Source: Phyllostachys edulis (Eukaryota; Streptophyta; Magnoliopsida; Poales; Poaceae). Taken from it: a DNA stretch of 64,000 bases. Position numbers and translations under genes: made by a program. How positions within the stretch are numbered: position 1 is the first letter of the stretch; the number at the start of each line of letters is the position of its first letter. Shown in pieces: positions 25,192-36,560 of this stretch. Location: contig CM070566.1 of NCBI GenBank assembly GCA_036346405.1, forward strand, positions 16,673,533-16,737,532. The letters are read 5' to 3'. The notes beneath the pieces were generated by a model. The model had not been told where the DNA came from, made no database searches, and saw nothing but the letters and a program-made list of their open reading frames with translations.

Positions 25192-25800
25192 TGTTATAAC
25201 TCAATTATAGGGGAGGAAACAAAACAGAGCAACAAAAGTAGTAGTCTTATCACATCTATCTCATATATTGAAGCTTTATTGATCTTCTTATGTATTACTA
25301 TCTCCGTTCTTTTTTACTTGACGTTTTGGACTTTTTACGATCAAACTTTTCACCAATAGATTTAAAACTATCAAGTTTGACTATATAAAAATTATATCAT
25401 TAGATTTGTCGTAAAAAATATTATCATAATATTATAATTTTATTACTACATCTTAATGTAAAGTTATAAAAAGTAACGGTCAAAACCAAAACCGCAAAAA
25501 GTCAAAAACGTCAAGTAAAAAAGAACGAAGGGAGTACAAGCTTACAATATAACAGAGGGACACGAGTCTATTTATAGACTCATGCAAACTGACCTAAATC
25601 AAACCGACTTAACATCACAGCTCACTTCTCTTGCTGTGTACAGCTTAATTACACTACATGCTGACTGAGAGACTAGTTTGTTTATTCACTTTTACATATC
25701 ATGGTCAAATCCAAATTCACTTCGGCATGTCCTTTGCCGACTTAGCTCTACATGCATGTAGCTCACCATTAGCCAAGTCACATTTGATTCTATCGCATAT
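25192..25800 (-). repeat. 3' LTR of the Copia derivative (with MITE)
   Basis: It matches the right LTR over TAACTCAATTATA, GACACGAGTCTATTTATAG and TTCACTTCGGCATGTCC. It is longer because its Stowaway MITE is intact, and it lacks the TGTTGGATATT start. On the minus strand it carries a TATAAATAG promoter motif (near 25,570). Confidence 0.8.
25298..25534. mobile_element. Stowaway-type (Tc1/mariner) MITE
   Basis: Termini are CTATCTCCGTTCTTTTTTAC and its complement GTAAAAAAGAACGAAGGGAG. It is flanked by TA at 25,296-25,297 and 25,535-25,536. At 237 bp with an AT-rich non-coding interior, it is typical of a Stowaway MITE. Confidence 0.85.
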
Positions 25801-25972
25801 CTAGGACACACAAACATGTACTCGGACTAGTACTCGAACTCGGCAGGCGGTTGGACTCGACTTCAACTTGGCTCACACGCACTCGTTCGAAGACGGTAAC
25901 ACAACTCGAACATGTTTCGAACTTACTCATTGAGACAGCCAATCTCAACTATGACTTGCCTAACTCGTACAA

Positions 25973-26082
25973 GACTCAGGACGGCGAACACATCTCCTGA
26001 ACATCCCAAACTCAACTCCACGGTCTCAACTCAGGACAGCGAACACATCTCCTCAACGTCCAAGACTCAACTCTTCGTACTC
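25973..26082 (+). repeat. tandem duplication, about 55-bp unit
   Basis: The string GCGAACACATCTCCT with flanking ACTCAGGAC and CAACTC appears twice in a row inside the Copia derivative. Confidence 0.8.
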
Positions 26083-26169
26083 GACTCAGCATTAGAGCAG
26101 CGCCAGTTCGTCATCAGCATCTGCCTCAATAAAATGTGACTCCGCTTCTCCTTCCTCGGCATACGACAT

Positions 26170-26343
26170 TCATAATATGGCGGCGAGAGCCATATGGTCC
26201 TTGTGCTTGTCGACCAACTCATTGTTGTCCACCGCCGCCCACACTCTATGTGCGTGCATGAACACCTTCATCTTCACCGTCCAAGAGCCATAGTTGGTCT
26301 TAGTGAGCAATGGGTACTGGAGGGTCACCGATCCTTCCTTCAT
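26170..26343 (-). pseudogene. Copia gag N-terminal remnant (57 codons)
   Basis: A short minus-strand frame lies just downstream of the primer site. It contains YPLLTKTNYGSWTVKMKVFM and DKDHMALAAI-like residues, which are the N-terminal (DUF4219-like) signature of Copia gag. It ends at a TGA where the normal capsid domain would continue. It confirms both the family and the minus orientation. Confidence 0.7.
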
Positions 26344-26479
26344 CGGTGCCTTGATGCCGCCGTGTCCAAGGTGTCGCCACTGCCCACCGACTTGACTGGG
26401 GACAGCATCAGCTTTAGCATGACACGCTACAACCTTGCTTCCACTATTCCCGACTTGAACCTAGGACTCTGATACCAAT

Positions 26480-26935
26480 TGTTAGAACTCAATTATAACG
26501 CAAGGCTAAAAAAACAGAGCCACAAGAGTAGCAGTATTCTCACATCTATCTCATATATTGAAGTTTTATTAATCTTCTCATGTATTACTCCCTCGTTTCC
26601 GTAACAAAAGTTATGCATGTCGGCGTCAAATAAAAAAAAACGAAGGTAGTACATGCTTACATTACAACAGAGGGACACGAGTCTATTTATAGACTCATGC
26701 AAACCGATCTAACTAAAACCGACTTAACATCACAGCTCACTTTCTTGTTGTGTACAGCTTAATTACACTACGTGCTGACTAAGAGACTAGGTGATTCATT
26801 CACTTCTACAGATCATGGTCAATTCCAAATTCACTTCGGCATGTCCTCTGTCGACTTTGCTCTACATGCATGCAGCTCACCATTAGCCAAATCCCATTTG
26901 ACTTTGTCCACATCAAAATAAATTAATATCCAACA
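26480..26935 (-). repeat. 5' LTR of the Copia derivative
   Basis: A 456-bp LTR with TG...CA ends on the minus strand. TATAAATAG lies near 26,690. It carries the internally deleted MITE at 26,588-26,649. Confidence 0.82.
26588..26649. mobile_element. internally deleted Stowaway MITE in the 5' LTR
   Basis: Only the two ends remain (CTCCCTCGTTTCCG... and ...AAAAACGAAGGTAG), flanked by TA. It sits at the same LTR position as the 237-bp copy in the other LTR. Confidence 0.7.
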
Positions 26936-27062
26936 CGACTTCCTCTAAAAAAAGAAATAAAGTTACCGACTTCAGAAGCACCGTGCATAAAGTCCGGAGC
27001 GTCTTGCGTCGCAAATTCCTGTTTCTTGAGGTGATCTTTTCTCCAGCTAGAAAGCGGCGGCG

Positions 27063-27469
27063 ATGGAGTTCGACGTGGGGCCAAGGCAGTCCGGCTCCGG
27101 CCTAGCGGCGCTCCCTGCCCGCCTCGCAAGGCGCCTCGCCGACGCCAACGCCGACGGCAACCTGGTGTTCTTGCCGCTGTCCATCTACGCTGCGCTCGCG
27201 CTCGTGGCCGCCGGTGCCCGGGGGGACACCCTGGACCGCTGGACGAGATCCTCTGCGTCCTCGGCGCGCGGTCCAGCGACGAGCTAGCGGAGTTCGTCAG
27301 CAGCATGGCGGAGACTGCGCTGGCCGACAGGTCCGAGTCCGGCGGTCAGCGTCGCGCTTAGCGTCTTGGCGTGTGGAGCGACACGACGCGGCCGCTGAAG
27401 CCGGCGTACCGCGAGGCCGTCGTCGGCACCTACAAGGCGGAGGCGAAGGCCGTCGACTTCAAGAACAAG
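27063..27469 (+). pseudogene. serpin exon 1
   Basis: It covers the N-terminal helices (LVFLPLSIYAALALVAAGARG) to VDFKNK. The frame moves after GDTLD (about 27,232), continues as DEILCVLGARSSDELAEF, and moves back before WSDTTRPLKPAYREAV. A GT donor follows at 27,470. The original intron was only about 130 bp once the inserted DNA is discounted. Confidence 0.88.
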
Positions 27470-28493
27470 GTTAGTAGATACTAGATACTACACTACTTTT
27501 CTGTTTTTTGAATGAAGAGGCAGGAGAGCTGCCCTTTGTATTGATAAAGTAGAAAAAAACAAGGTAAAATAAGAAGATACACTCCGACAGGGAGAATATC
27601 CTCGGCGGGAGGGAGCCCTAGACTGAGGCACGCCTTGCAACACTCTAACAACAACACCAGAGCTAGAGACACCAGCTAGCAACCTCTGGACCACGCCCTA
27701 ACACCACCCAACCCTGTTGCATACACATCAAAGCTAAGAGAAAAAACAACACCTCCCAACCAACCCACGGGAGCTTCGAACTGGTTAACACCGGACAGTG
27801 AAGAGGATCGCTATGACACCGACTTGAGAGAGAAGAGTAAAAGCAAGTGCATGATGATCCACCCGCTGATAGTGCCACCAGCGGGGAGCTTCATACGAGT
27901 TTTGTGGGGATACGGGTCTTCCGCTCAGCGATAGCAATGGACGATGCAGAACCGGAAGACAACGACTCCAACTCCTCAACCCCTCCACCCACATGGCTCA
28001 TTCGAAGGTGGACCAGACCAACTACTACGAAATTGGGCCTCCAAGACAGTTGCCTTGCGCCTCAAGGCGACACTTCACTTCAATAGCAACAACCCCCACT
28101 CGGGCTCTTCCACTGACAACAACAGCCCTCGACATAGCAGCATAAGAGGCCGACCTTCTCTTCTCTGCCTCACCCGAAGTAGTGAGCGCACAACGAGATT
28201 CTGGGGATGGGGGTTCTGGGTCCGGGGGTGAGGAGACTCTCTGGCTGTGGCATGGATGAGCTCTAGATAATTGCCGACGGTCGTGCCCTAGCAGCCGGCA
28301 GTGACGAGCACGGGACACCGCGTCGCGCTGCATCGCGACGGTGTCCCACACGCAACTTCACACGCGACCTTCCGACGGATGACAAACACCCATGCCGTCC
28401 ACGCCCATCAAGCCCATAGGCCGGCCAAAGGCAGACATCTCCGGCGTGGAGCACGGAGGCTCGCCCGGCGCTTGCGAGGACGACGGCCCCAGA

Positions 28494-30117
28494 TGTTGGA
28501 AATATGCCCTAGAAGCAATCATAGAGATGATTATATTTCATTATGTTCATGACATTGGATAATGTGTTATCTTGTTCCTAGAATAATACTGTTAATATTT
28601 ATTATCAAGTATGTGACTTGGTTGTGAAACTCTATATTTCTGCGATAATTATTCTTATACGATCCCTGGTCGTAAACATATGAGGACACATATGAATAGA
28701 CTAGCATATGTATTGGTTGATAACTATATTTCACGAGTCATAGATACGGAGATATCAAACCAATAATATGGACACATGTTAGAGAACATGATGTTGGATA
28801 AGACCCACCTTGAGACACTATTGAGATTGTTATGATTCTATGTGTTGTTAGTTGATCTCAAGCAATGATGATGTATAATCCTTAGACCTGAGATCAGCAT
28901 GGTTTCCTACATGTGTAATAGCACTCTTAGGGGTTGCCAAACGCTACAATGAATCGGGTAGTTATAAAGGTAGCTTTGGGTATGCTCTGAAACATGGAGA
29001 GGAATGTGACTGGTCAGATATGGGATTTGCCCCTCCTAACATAATAGGAGAAATGTCTCTGGGCCCCTCGTTGTGATCGAATAAAGAAAGTGCATGGCCG
29101 TGCCACTAGTGGTCGAAGTGTTCGACCACGTAAAGTTATTCGACACTCGATCGAGAAAGTATTGAACAGTCCATGGATGACACAACATCTCACCGGAGTT
29201 CAACCGGACATCATGAGGCAAAGGAGTATACAGTAGGTCACTCGATTCGAGCGATTCTGATTTGGTGCATTATCTGATCTGAGCTGGTCGAGATCGGTCG
29301 AACGTAGTCACAGAGTGGTCGTAACCTGGTCGTAAGCAATTACGAACTGGTCGTGACCAAATACGAATTGGTCATATAAAGATAGGACCTGGTCGTAAGT
29401 GATGAGGACCTGGTTGTAGATCATATTGCATTAAGATTCGTCCGATATAATTTGTGTGTATTCGGGAATCGATATGTTCTGCTAGGAGCCGCTACGACTC
29501 GTGATCGGAAAAGGTTTTCCGAGTCACAACCGAACTACACATGAACCTACAGGGTCACACACTTAACGGGTTGGAACAAACCAGTATGGATACGATTCGT
29601 AAACGTGTTCGGATAGGATCCGTCACGAGCATTATATAAGGAGATGCATGAGGCTGTGGGGACAGACAGAGGTTACACGAGTTGATGTAAGTTGCTCCAC
29701 TGAAACCCTAGCCGCCATCTTCCTGAGAGCTCTGCCGTGCGACTTGGTGCTAGCACACCGGCGCATGGTTGTTCCTTCCCTGGACGTGTGGATACCGTAG
29801 AGGCGCTACTACGATTGTTGCGCTTGAGGACGATCTGCGATCTTCACGAGGAACTGCAGAGGTTGCTGGAGGAGACGATCGGGTCGCAAGGACGCTGGAC
29901 GATCGTCTACGACCACTGCATCGACTTGCTGGACGTTGGACGATCAACTACGACCACTACATCGACGCGCTCTTCGTTGGACCAGGTTGCTCCAACCTTC
30001 TTCCGCTGCTCTGCGCGTCTGGTGGTAACGATCTGTGATCATCTACTTGCTTGGCATCCTGGTTTGCGTGGTAGAAATTTTTGTTTATAGCTATCGTAGC
30101 CTACCCGCGACCCTACA
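28494..30117 (+). mobile_element. Copia solo LTR (BARE/Angela/RIRE1-like), 1624 bp
   Basis: It begins TGTTGGAAATATGCCCTAGA, the signature start of the Angela/BARE/RIRE1 Copia group, and ends TATCGTAGCC...CCCTACA. CCAGA flanks both sides (28,489-28,493 and 30,118-30,122). A TATATAAGG promoter motif lies near 29,633. No internal region is present, so it is a recombination-derived solo LTR nested in the LINE-like element. Confidence 0.9.
29632..29640 (+). promoter_or_regulatory. TATA box of the Copia solo LTR
   Basis: ATTATATAAGGAG occurs in the last third of the LTR, at the expected U3/R boundary position for this group. Confidence 0.55.
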
Positions 30118-30840
30118 CCAGATGCGACGACGACCACACCCGCCGACCCCAAGACAACGGCCCAGATGCCAAGACGAACCGCGGCGGAATCCCATGCCAC
30201 CGACAATCGACAATCTCGGGTGGACCTCCCCAGCGTGGAGCACCGAGGCCCACTCGGCATGTGCGAAGACGACGCCCCTGAGCTCTTGGCGCGTGAAGGA
30301 CGACGACGACGACGGCTCCCCGCATGCCGAACTCCTCAGCGTCAGTACCCCCGAGGCCGCAGCCGGACACTACATCGGTCGGTCAGGGGGGGCAGATCTA
30401 GATCTGTCCTCTAGGGAGGGGGGCGGCAACCCCTGAGCTCCAGCCAAGGGGTGCTCTGCGTCACCGGAGGTCCACCAGAGGCTCGCCACGTCATCCTGGA
30501 CGGGATGCCGCCACCTCTCCGTCCACAGACGGGGCAAAGCTCCCTCAACGAGAATAGGAGGGGGGAGGAAGGAGGAGGTGAGGCTTGGGGGGTGGGATGG
30601 GGGCGCGCCGCAGTGGAGCAGCGGCGGCGACGGCCGGCTGGGGAGGAGCTCTCGGGGAAGGAGGCATCGCCTCCCGGGTCGCCCGAGACGAGCGACACGG
30701 GAGCAAGGGTTGGTTTTTTTAGGGATACTACACTACTTTTCAATCTATTTCTAGATGAATCAATGAAATCTGCTTAATCAACCACAATGAAAATTGATCA
30801 TATACAATTCTAACATCGTTGTTGATTTGATCTTGTGAAG

Positions 30841-31018
30841 GCAGAGGAGACAAGGGAGTAGATCAACGCATGGGCCGCGCAGGCCACAAGAAACCTCATC
30901 GACTTCATCCTCTCCCCTGGATCCGTGCGCGCGGACACCGCCATCGTCGTTGGCAACGCCATCTACTTCAAGGGAAAATGGAATTCTCCGTTCCAGGAGA
31001 GGAACACCAAGAGGAAGC
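30841..31018 (+). pseudogene. serpin exon 2, first part
   Basis: An AG acceptor at 30,839-30,840 is followed by AEETRE, an in-frame TAG (30,859-30,861), INAWAAQATRNLIDFILSPG and VVGNAIYFKGKWNSPF. The exon is cut after the codons for KRK by the LTR insertion; the duplicated GAAGC is 31,014-31,018. Confidence 0.88.
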
Positions 31019-31838
31019 TGTCAGCCCACCGGTGTCCACGCACGCAAAAACACCTACACACACACACACACACACACGAGCACACTAGAAAAACTCTAAG
31101 GAGAAGATGAACACACAATACATTTTGGTGCTGCCCAAACTTCACAGTATTTTCTAGTGTTCTCTCCTTTTATTCTGATTAAGGGACACTATAAATTTAC
31201 AAATAATAAAACAGCTACTAATGCTTCCGTTACATGCAGCCACTAACTACACCACTAACTCCATGACTCAGTCCACTAACTGACTGCTTCTTCAGCTAGC
31301 CACTAACTCACTCTTACATGCAGGAATGATTAGCAATAAATGTCGGTTCCATGCAGTACTACTATACTGCATGCAACAACATACATGCTCACACATACAC
31401 ACATACACTAAGGGTGTGTTTGGTTCCCTGTTTTTGGTTGGCTCGCACCTACTCGTGCATGTAGCTGGACATTTGGTTCGCTGCATCTTCGCCTCAGCCT
31501 GGCTCCGCGCGTGCAAATGTCGGCCCCGGGCCTGGCTGGACGCAAACGCGAAACGCGAGCATCTCTCACGAGCCAGGCCCGGCGCGTGCAAGGCTAGCTC
31601 CGCACTTGGCCCTCCGCGTGCAAGGCCAACTCCAAGGCGTCGTCCTCCAGTTCTCACTTCCGCCCGCTAGGGTTCCTTCCCCTCCAGCGCCTCCAGCTCG
31701 CGTCCGATTCCGCAGCTGCTTCCCCTCTCCCCTCCAGCGGTGGGTACCATCGGGCTCCTCCCTAGCTGCTCTCCTCATCCAGGCACAAGGCCACAATCCT
31801 CCTCGCTACTCTCATCGCTCTCGCTGGCGGAGGTAAGC

Positions 31839-31928
31839 ATGGCGGATGGTGCTCCAGCAGGGTACCCGCCGCTACCCGGCGGTGCCCACTCTCCTCCTAT
31901 CCCCCCCCCTCTCCCATGCTGTGCCTAG
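31839..31928 (+). pseudogene. Harbinger ORF1 N-terminal fragment (possible)
   Basis: A 29-codon frame begins MADGAPAGYPPLPGG and is Pro/Gly-rich, like the N-termini of grass Harbinger ORF1 proteins. It ends at TAG. It is too short to be sure. Confidence 0.35.
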
Positions 31929-32700
31929 ATCTATTTGTTGCATGCTGGAATGACTTGATCTGCAATTATTTTTAGTTGATTCGATCCCTGTTAGTTCTTG
32001 ATCTGTACTTTCGAAGGATGGTATGCCACTGGAGCGTTCTTGATCTGCATACTTGGTTAATTTGAAGCATCAATATTTGATTCATCCCCTGTTAGTTCTT
32101 GATCCCTGTTAGTTCTTGATTTTTTCGAAATCGTGTCCTGAATTCAAGTAATAGACAAACTGTGTCCTTTTTGCCTGTGATTGCTATATAAGACTGGAGT
32201 ACTTGAGCACTATTAGTATTTCCGGTGAAATTTAGCCATGACTTAGTTACTTAAATACAGGAATACACAATTGAAGAGGACACTATGGCCTTAGACCATG
32301 TAAACATTTATCCTGGTTAAAACATAGAGTTCATGATTCAATAGTTTTCTCAGTAATTAGTCAATAGATACAATGGATGCGGTGGGTAAAGGGCGGACTA
32401 GCGAGATAGGGAGTGCATTTGAATGAATTCTACATGTTCAATGATACCACCGAGGAGTTTAATTAAGTAGTAAATTAACCGGCGGTGTTATCTCGGGAGC
32501 TGATAAGTTTTGACCATTGGATAATTCATAGTTCATATTGGATACTAGAGAGTATGAACTAATTTTTATCTTTGAATCTCGGGTACTAATTTTTAAGCGA
32601 TATATTGGTTTATGTATTTGGTTCAGTAGATGGATGACTTGGCGCGAAACGACAACTCCTAATTGTGAGGGTGCTAGTCTAGTTCTTTGCCTGTGCTTAC

Positions 32701-33144
32701 ATGCTTGCCATAGTTAGAAGAGCTAGTGCTAGGCAGGTCCACTCCTGTGATTACGTATGGTCCTATGGTAGAAAGGACATAGCTCGGCAATCGAACCTCC
32801 AATGGATCTACAATTCTGATGACACACATTGTTTAGAGCAGCTTAGAATAAGGAGGGCCCCTTTTTTCCATCTCTGTAATTTGTTTCGTACAAGATAGCT
32901 GCTCCGAGATAGCATTAATACCTGTGTTGAGGAACAAGTGGCCATGTTTCTCCTCGTTGTTGGCCACAACCATAGGTTTAGGGCTTTGCAGCCAACATTT
33001 AGGAGATCCATTGAGACCATTAGCCGGTACTTTCAGGAGGTTCTGTTTGCTGTTGGGGAGTTGCGTAACGAGATGATCCAACCACCCTCCACTGAAATCC
33101 CCACTAAAATCCAAACAAATAGGAGGTTCAATCCAAACAAATAG
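32701..33144 (+). pseudogene. PIF/Harbinger transposase N-terminal fragment
   Basis: The frame reads ...CLEQLRIRRAPFFHLCNLFRTR, then TAG (32,896-32,898), then in the same frame LLRDSINTCVEEQVAMFLLV and FRRSIETISRYFQEVL. This is the helical N-terminal region (DUF8040-like) of Harbinger transposases and ALP1-like proteins. Those proteins normally continue into a DDE_Tnp_4 nuclease; here the frame breaks off at 33,144. No DDE domain occurs elsewhere in the element. Confidence 0.8.
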
Positions 33145-33159
33145 GAGCTTTCTGATACC

Positions 33160-33625
33160 TCCTTCAACAATGGTATCGAAACTGAAACAACTACCGAAGA
33201 TGTGTCATTTGGTGATGGGCTGGGAGGTGCTAGTGGTGCTGGCATGGGAGGTGCTACTGGTGCTAGTGGTGCTAGTGCGGCTGCTGGCATGGGAGGTGCT
33301 AGTGGTATCAAGGCAAAGAGACCTCGAGCTCAAAGTGGGAAGAAAGAGAACTCCCCTTGTGTCCGAAGAGGAAGCTATGATCTTGAACAACATGTCGATG
33401 TCAGACGTGAGATGGCGGTGCCATTAAGTACACCGTGCATGCCGAGTGTCATCGGACACAGATAATCTTGTCATGGATCTCCAAGGCTTTGATGAGGAGG
33501 CACTGTTGGCTGTTCTTACCTACCTGACTAACCACAAAGCTCTAAGCCTGGTTTTTATTCAAATGAGTGAGCCTAGGCGTGCGATGTGGGTTAGTTCTTA
33601 CCTGGCCGCTCACGCCTCCAACTGA
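33160..33625 (+). pseudogene. Harbinger ORF1 (Myb/SANT-like) C-terminal fragment
   Basis: The frame has a Gly/Ala/Ser-rich repeat (GGASGAGMGGATGASGASAA), then KRPRAQSGKKE. After a frameshift it gives SEEEAMILNNMSMSDV. After another it gives LVMDLQGFDEEALLAVLTYL and ends ...SSYLAAHASN at TGA (33,623-33,625). This is the C-terminal half of the Myb/SANT-like partner protein that assists transposase in DNA binding. The DNA-binding N-terminal domain is absent. Confidence 0.65.
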
Positions 33626-33655
33626 TCCTAACTAACTATCACTATTTTGGATCTG

Positions 33656-33845
33656 TTAGAATCTGGATGTAATACAAAATCTGGACTACTTATGGACTAC
33701 TTATGTTTCTGCTAGAATCTGGATGTAATACAAAATCTGGACTACTTATGGACTACTTATGTTTCTGCTAGAATCTGGATTTATATTTCTGCTAGAATCT
33801 GGATGTAATACAAAATCTGGACTACTTATGGACTACTTATGTTTG
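33656..33845 (+). repeat. tandem repeats of a 56-bp AGAATCTGGATGTAATAC unit
   Basis: Three near-identical copies contain CTGGACTACTTATGGACTAC. A partial TTTCTGCTAGAATCTGGATT lies between the second and third. They are inside the Harbinger element. Confidence 0.85.
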
Positions 33846-33956
33846 AATGATGGAATGATTGACAAAATGTTTAAATGATTGATAGAATCTGGATAGCATT
33901 CTAGATTTTTTCTGTTAGGTCCCAGATGAAGCTGTCAGTAAATGCACAGCATGTGC

Positions 33957-34112
33957 AGCAGATTTGTGTGCTTTCAACCGTAGGGTAAGAACGGTTTGCT
34001 ATTGATCTGTTGATGATGCAGCCTGGGAGTCCATCTTTTAATTTGTGTGCTTTCAACTGCAGGGTAAGATCTGTTGATGATGCAGCCTGGGAATATAACC
34101 GCAGGGTAACAG
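33957..34112 (+). repeat. short direct repeats (TTTGTGTGCTTTCAAC / GATGATGCAGCCTGGGA)
   Basis: Two copies of each word are interleaved. A similar pair built on GATTTCTCAGGTC.AGGATCTTAC occurs at about 34,366-34,476. These are local duplications within the Harbinger element. Confidence 0.7.
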
Positions 34113-35897
34113 TTCTTTTAATTCTGTTAAGTCCTTTTTTACATGTTCCCATATCTTTTTTTGTATTAAAAAAAAACAAGATTTCAGGTTTCTTTGTCAG
34201 AAGGGGAATATAAGTGCTGTTTGTTGAAGAGTCCAGAAGCAAGCTACTACCTGCTCAGCGAGAGCAAGAGCTGGCAGAGTTAGGGCAGCAAATATCCCTG
34301 CAGGAGTAAGTGGACAGAGTTTGTTAATCACCTAATTGCAGCTTCATACTAGCTCAAATTCTTTTTGATTTCTCAGGTCCAGGATCTTACTCATTTACCA
34401 TTTGCTGCTAGAGATGTAAGACTAGCTCAGATTCGTTTTGATTTCTCAGGTCGAGGATCTTACTCATTTACCATGCACCAACCTCATTTAGGAATTTTAG
34501 ATGCTCGTGGAAGTATGATAATTCAATCAGATTGGAATGGAGAGGTTGAAACACTTTCCTACAAAAAGGAAATTAGGTCAATCAATTCTCTAAACTTACT
34601 GTTGTAGCTCGTCATGGTTTCTTGACTGAAAATTCCAACAAGCTAGTTCATTCATAGTGTTCCGTTGTTTGATTTTTCATATGTGCTTTTAAACGTTGTT
34701 AATCATTCCGGTCAATAATACCAGAAGTTGTTCTGTCACCCGATACCGCATAATGTCATACATGGAACCGCAATGGATTGAAAATGCGGATTTTATAAAG
34801 TGCCTGATTCCTCACGTATGGGATTGGTGAGCTTCTGGTAGTGTGCCATAAACTTTAAAATGGTAACTTGGCACCACTCATACATTTTCTGGGACATCTT
34901 TATGCTTCTGTTGATAGTCTTATCATCAGCCTGAGCCACAAAAATTTAGGACGCCAAACTGTCTCCTGTACAAAGAAAATCAATTTTGTGTATTGAATTT
35001 CTGCTGCTCTATTGATTCTATCAGGAAATGCCTTGCCCATGTTTTGTCCAGTTCATGTGATGTTTGTATGTTTGCACTGAGGCTGACCTCAACTAATTCT
35101 GTATGTACGATCACTTTCTCCTTTTTGTTGTGAAATCTTGCTTAACATTTAAGAGAGCTCATGATGTTCACCTTAAGTTCAATTGTTGTTACTTGTTAGT
35201 AGATTTTGAGTAGAAAGCTGTTTGGTCAGTGTCAGGTGATCAAGATATGATAAGATCTTACATGGAATTCAGGTAATATGGGCTGTGCCTTCCATAGAGC
35301 AAGCTGAAGCATTGGTTCTTCTCAGTGTGTATAAACTGGTGCACAAAGTTTATTTGGAGTATTATCCGTGGAACAGTAACTAGCTGATGGTAATTTCATT
35401 TCAGTATAGATGGTAATCCAATTTCCAAGTCCTCACAATTGTTCATTACTGCACCAGTAAACTGTTATGATCCTGCTTTCTTATTATGATGGTGGGATGC
35501 TGAAACTGGTGCACAAAGGAAATGCTGCTCTTGAAGCAGTGGCGGCCAGACAACCGTTGAGACAGATCCACAGATGAACAGCCTCTCTGTTGTTTGTCTA
35601 CTAAATCTCTCTCACATTATTGTGTCACGAATGGTCTTCACTCCTTTTATTTTAATATATTTATATATCAATGGAAATCAATTTAATGCTACCCTAGTTC
35701 ATCATCTGCTTGTAAGATGGTTTAGGTCTTGCTTACATGAATGCATGGAAAATCATCGTGTTCTTCAATGTCATGTTGGTGATTCATATGATTTCTGATT
35801 ATTTTCTTGGTTTGTAGGCTTCACATATGTTTTACTTGGTGTTTGTCTCAATTTATGAGTTCCTATTCACATGCTGACATCCTTGTATACATGGCAG

Positions 35898-36159
35898 GGC
35901 ATGCTATGGCGTTCTTCGCTTTGTTACGGAGAGTGGTGCCAAGGGTTGTGAGGTGAGTTTTCTACACTCTTGGAGATGTTACATATATAATAACATATTG
36001 CAGTTTTTGATGGTTTGGTGGCCGACTGATCTATTCATGCTTATTTAGGTCATTGTGAGTGGAAAGCTCAGGGCCCAAAGAGCTAAGTCCATGAAGTTCA
36101 AGGATGGTTACATGATCTCATCTGATCAGCCAGTAAATGAGTACATTGATGTTTTGTGA
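35898..36159 (+). pseudogene. RPS3: captured ribosomal protein S3 (cytosolic, 40S) fragment
   Basis: Exon 35,898-35,952 encodes ACYGVLRFVTESGAKGCE and ends at a GTGAGT donor. Exon 36,049-36,159, after a TTATTTAG acceptor, encodes VIVSGKLRAQRAKSMKFKDG and then YMISSDQPVNEYID. The RPS3 match stops there, replaced by VL and a TGA. This is the C-terminal KH/S3 region of the small-subunit protein uS3. The retained intron shows capture from genomic DNA, not from cDNA. Only about 55 of roughly 230 residues are present, so it cannot work in ribosomes. Confidence 0.88.
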
Positions 36160-36424
36160 AATATTTTTTTTCTGACAAGTAACAAATTCCATAGCACCTT
36201 CTGATAGGCAGAATCAGACAGTAGACATAGCCAGAATTCAGAAGTCTCTCTTCAGGAACTGCATTTCTCGAATGATTCCCCTCACCTATTAATGTAACCG
36301 AAATGCTGCTTATGTTTCTCCAGCGCTCCAAAATTCTCACAGTGAAATTTTTAGCACAGAGTAGAGACGATTTCACTCCATTGAAATTCAAGTCTACAAA
36401 ATTTTTATTTTATTTAGCACAGAA

Positions 36425-36560
36425 ATTTTGGTCCAACAGAAACAGCCAACCAAACAATATCTCAAAGACAAACTGCCCAACGAAAATGACCAACCAAACA
36501 ACATCTCAAAGATAGCTTTGCCCAATGAAACAGCCAACCAAACACCCTATCTTGTATCCA
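36425..36560 (+). repeat. subterminal CCAACCAAACA repeats of the Harbinger element
   Basis: Three copies of an AACAGCCAACCAAACAA...CTCAAAGA unit lie near the right end. Each contains a TIR-like AACCAAACA word, possibly giving the transposase several binding sites. Confidence 0.65.

Larger units (their letters stand above)
25192..26935 (-). mobile_element. Copia deletion derivative with two LTRs
   Basis: Two direct copies of the same sequence (25,192-25,800 and 26,480-26,935) flank only about 680 bp. Read on the minus strand, the right copy starts TGTTGGATATT and ends CTAACA. It is followed by a primer site complementary to initiator tRNA-Met (TGGTATCAGAG, 26,467-26,477) and then a gag start. 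CGACT at 26,936-26,940 and at 25,188-25,192 is the target duplication, its last base shared with the element end. Pol is missing entirely, as are the start of the 3' LTR and its polypurine tract. Confidence 0.82.
27502..30723 (-). mobile_element. LINE-derived retroelement in the serpin intron
   Basis: It is flanked by an 18-bp direct repeat, GATACTACACTACTTTTC, at 27,484-27,501 and 30,724-30,741. A T-run at 27,504-27,509 is the poly(A) tail of a minus-strand copy. The adjacent sequence, read on the minus strand, is GGGCAGCTCTCCTGCC then TCATTCAAAAAA, a familiar grass LINE 3' end. A long variable target duplication plus poly(A) means target-primed reverse transcription. Without the solo LTR it is about 1.6 kb. 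No endonuclease or reverse transcriptase is visible, so it is an internally deleted LINE or a LINE-mobilised non-coding element. Confidence 0.75.
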
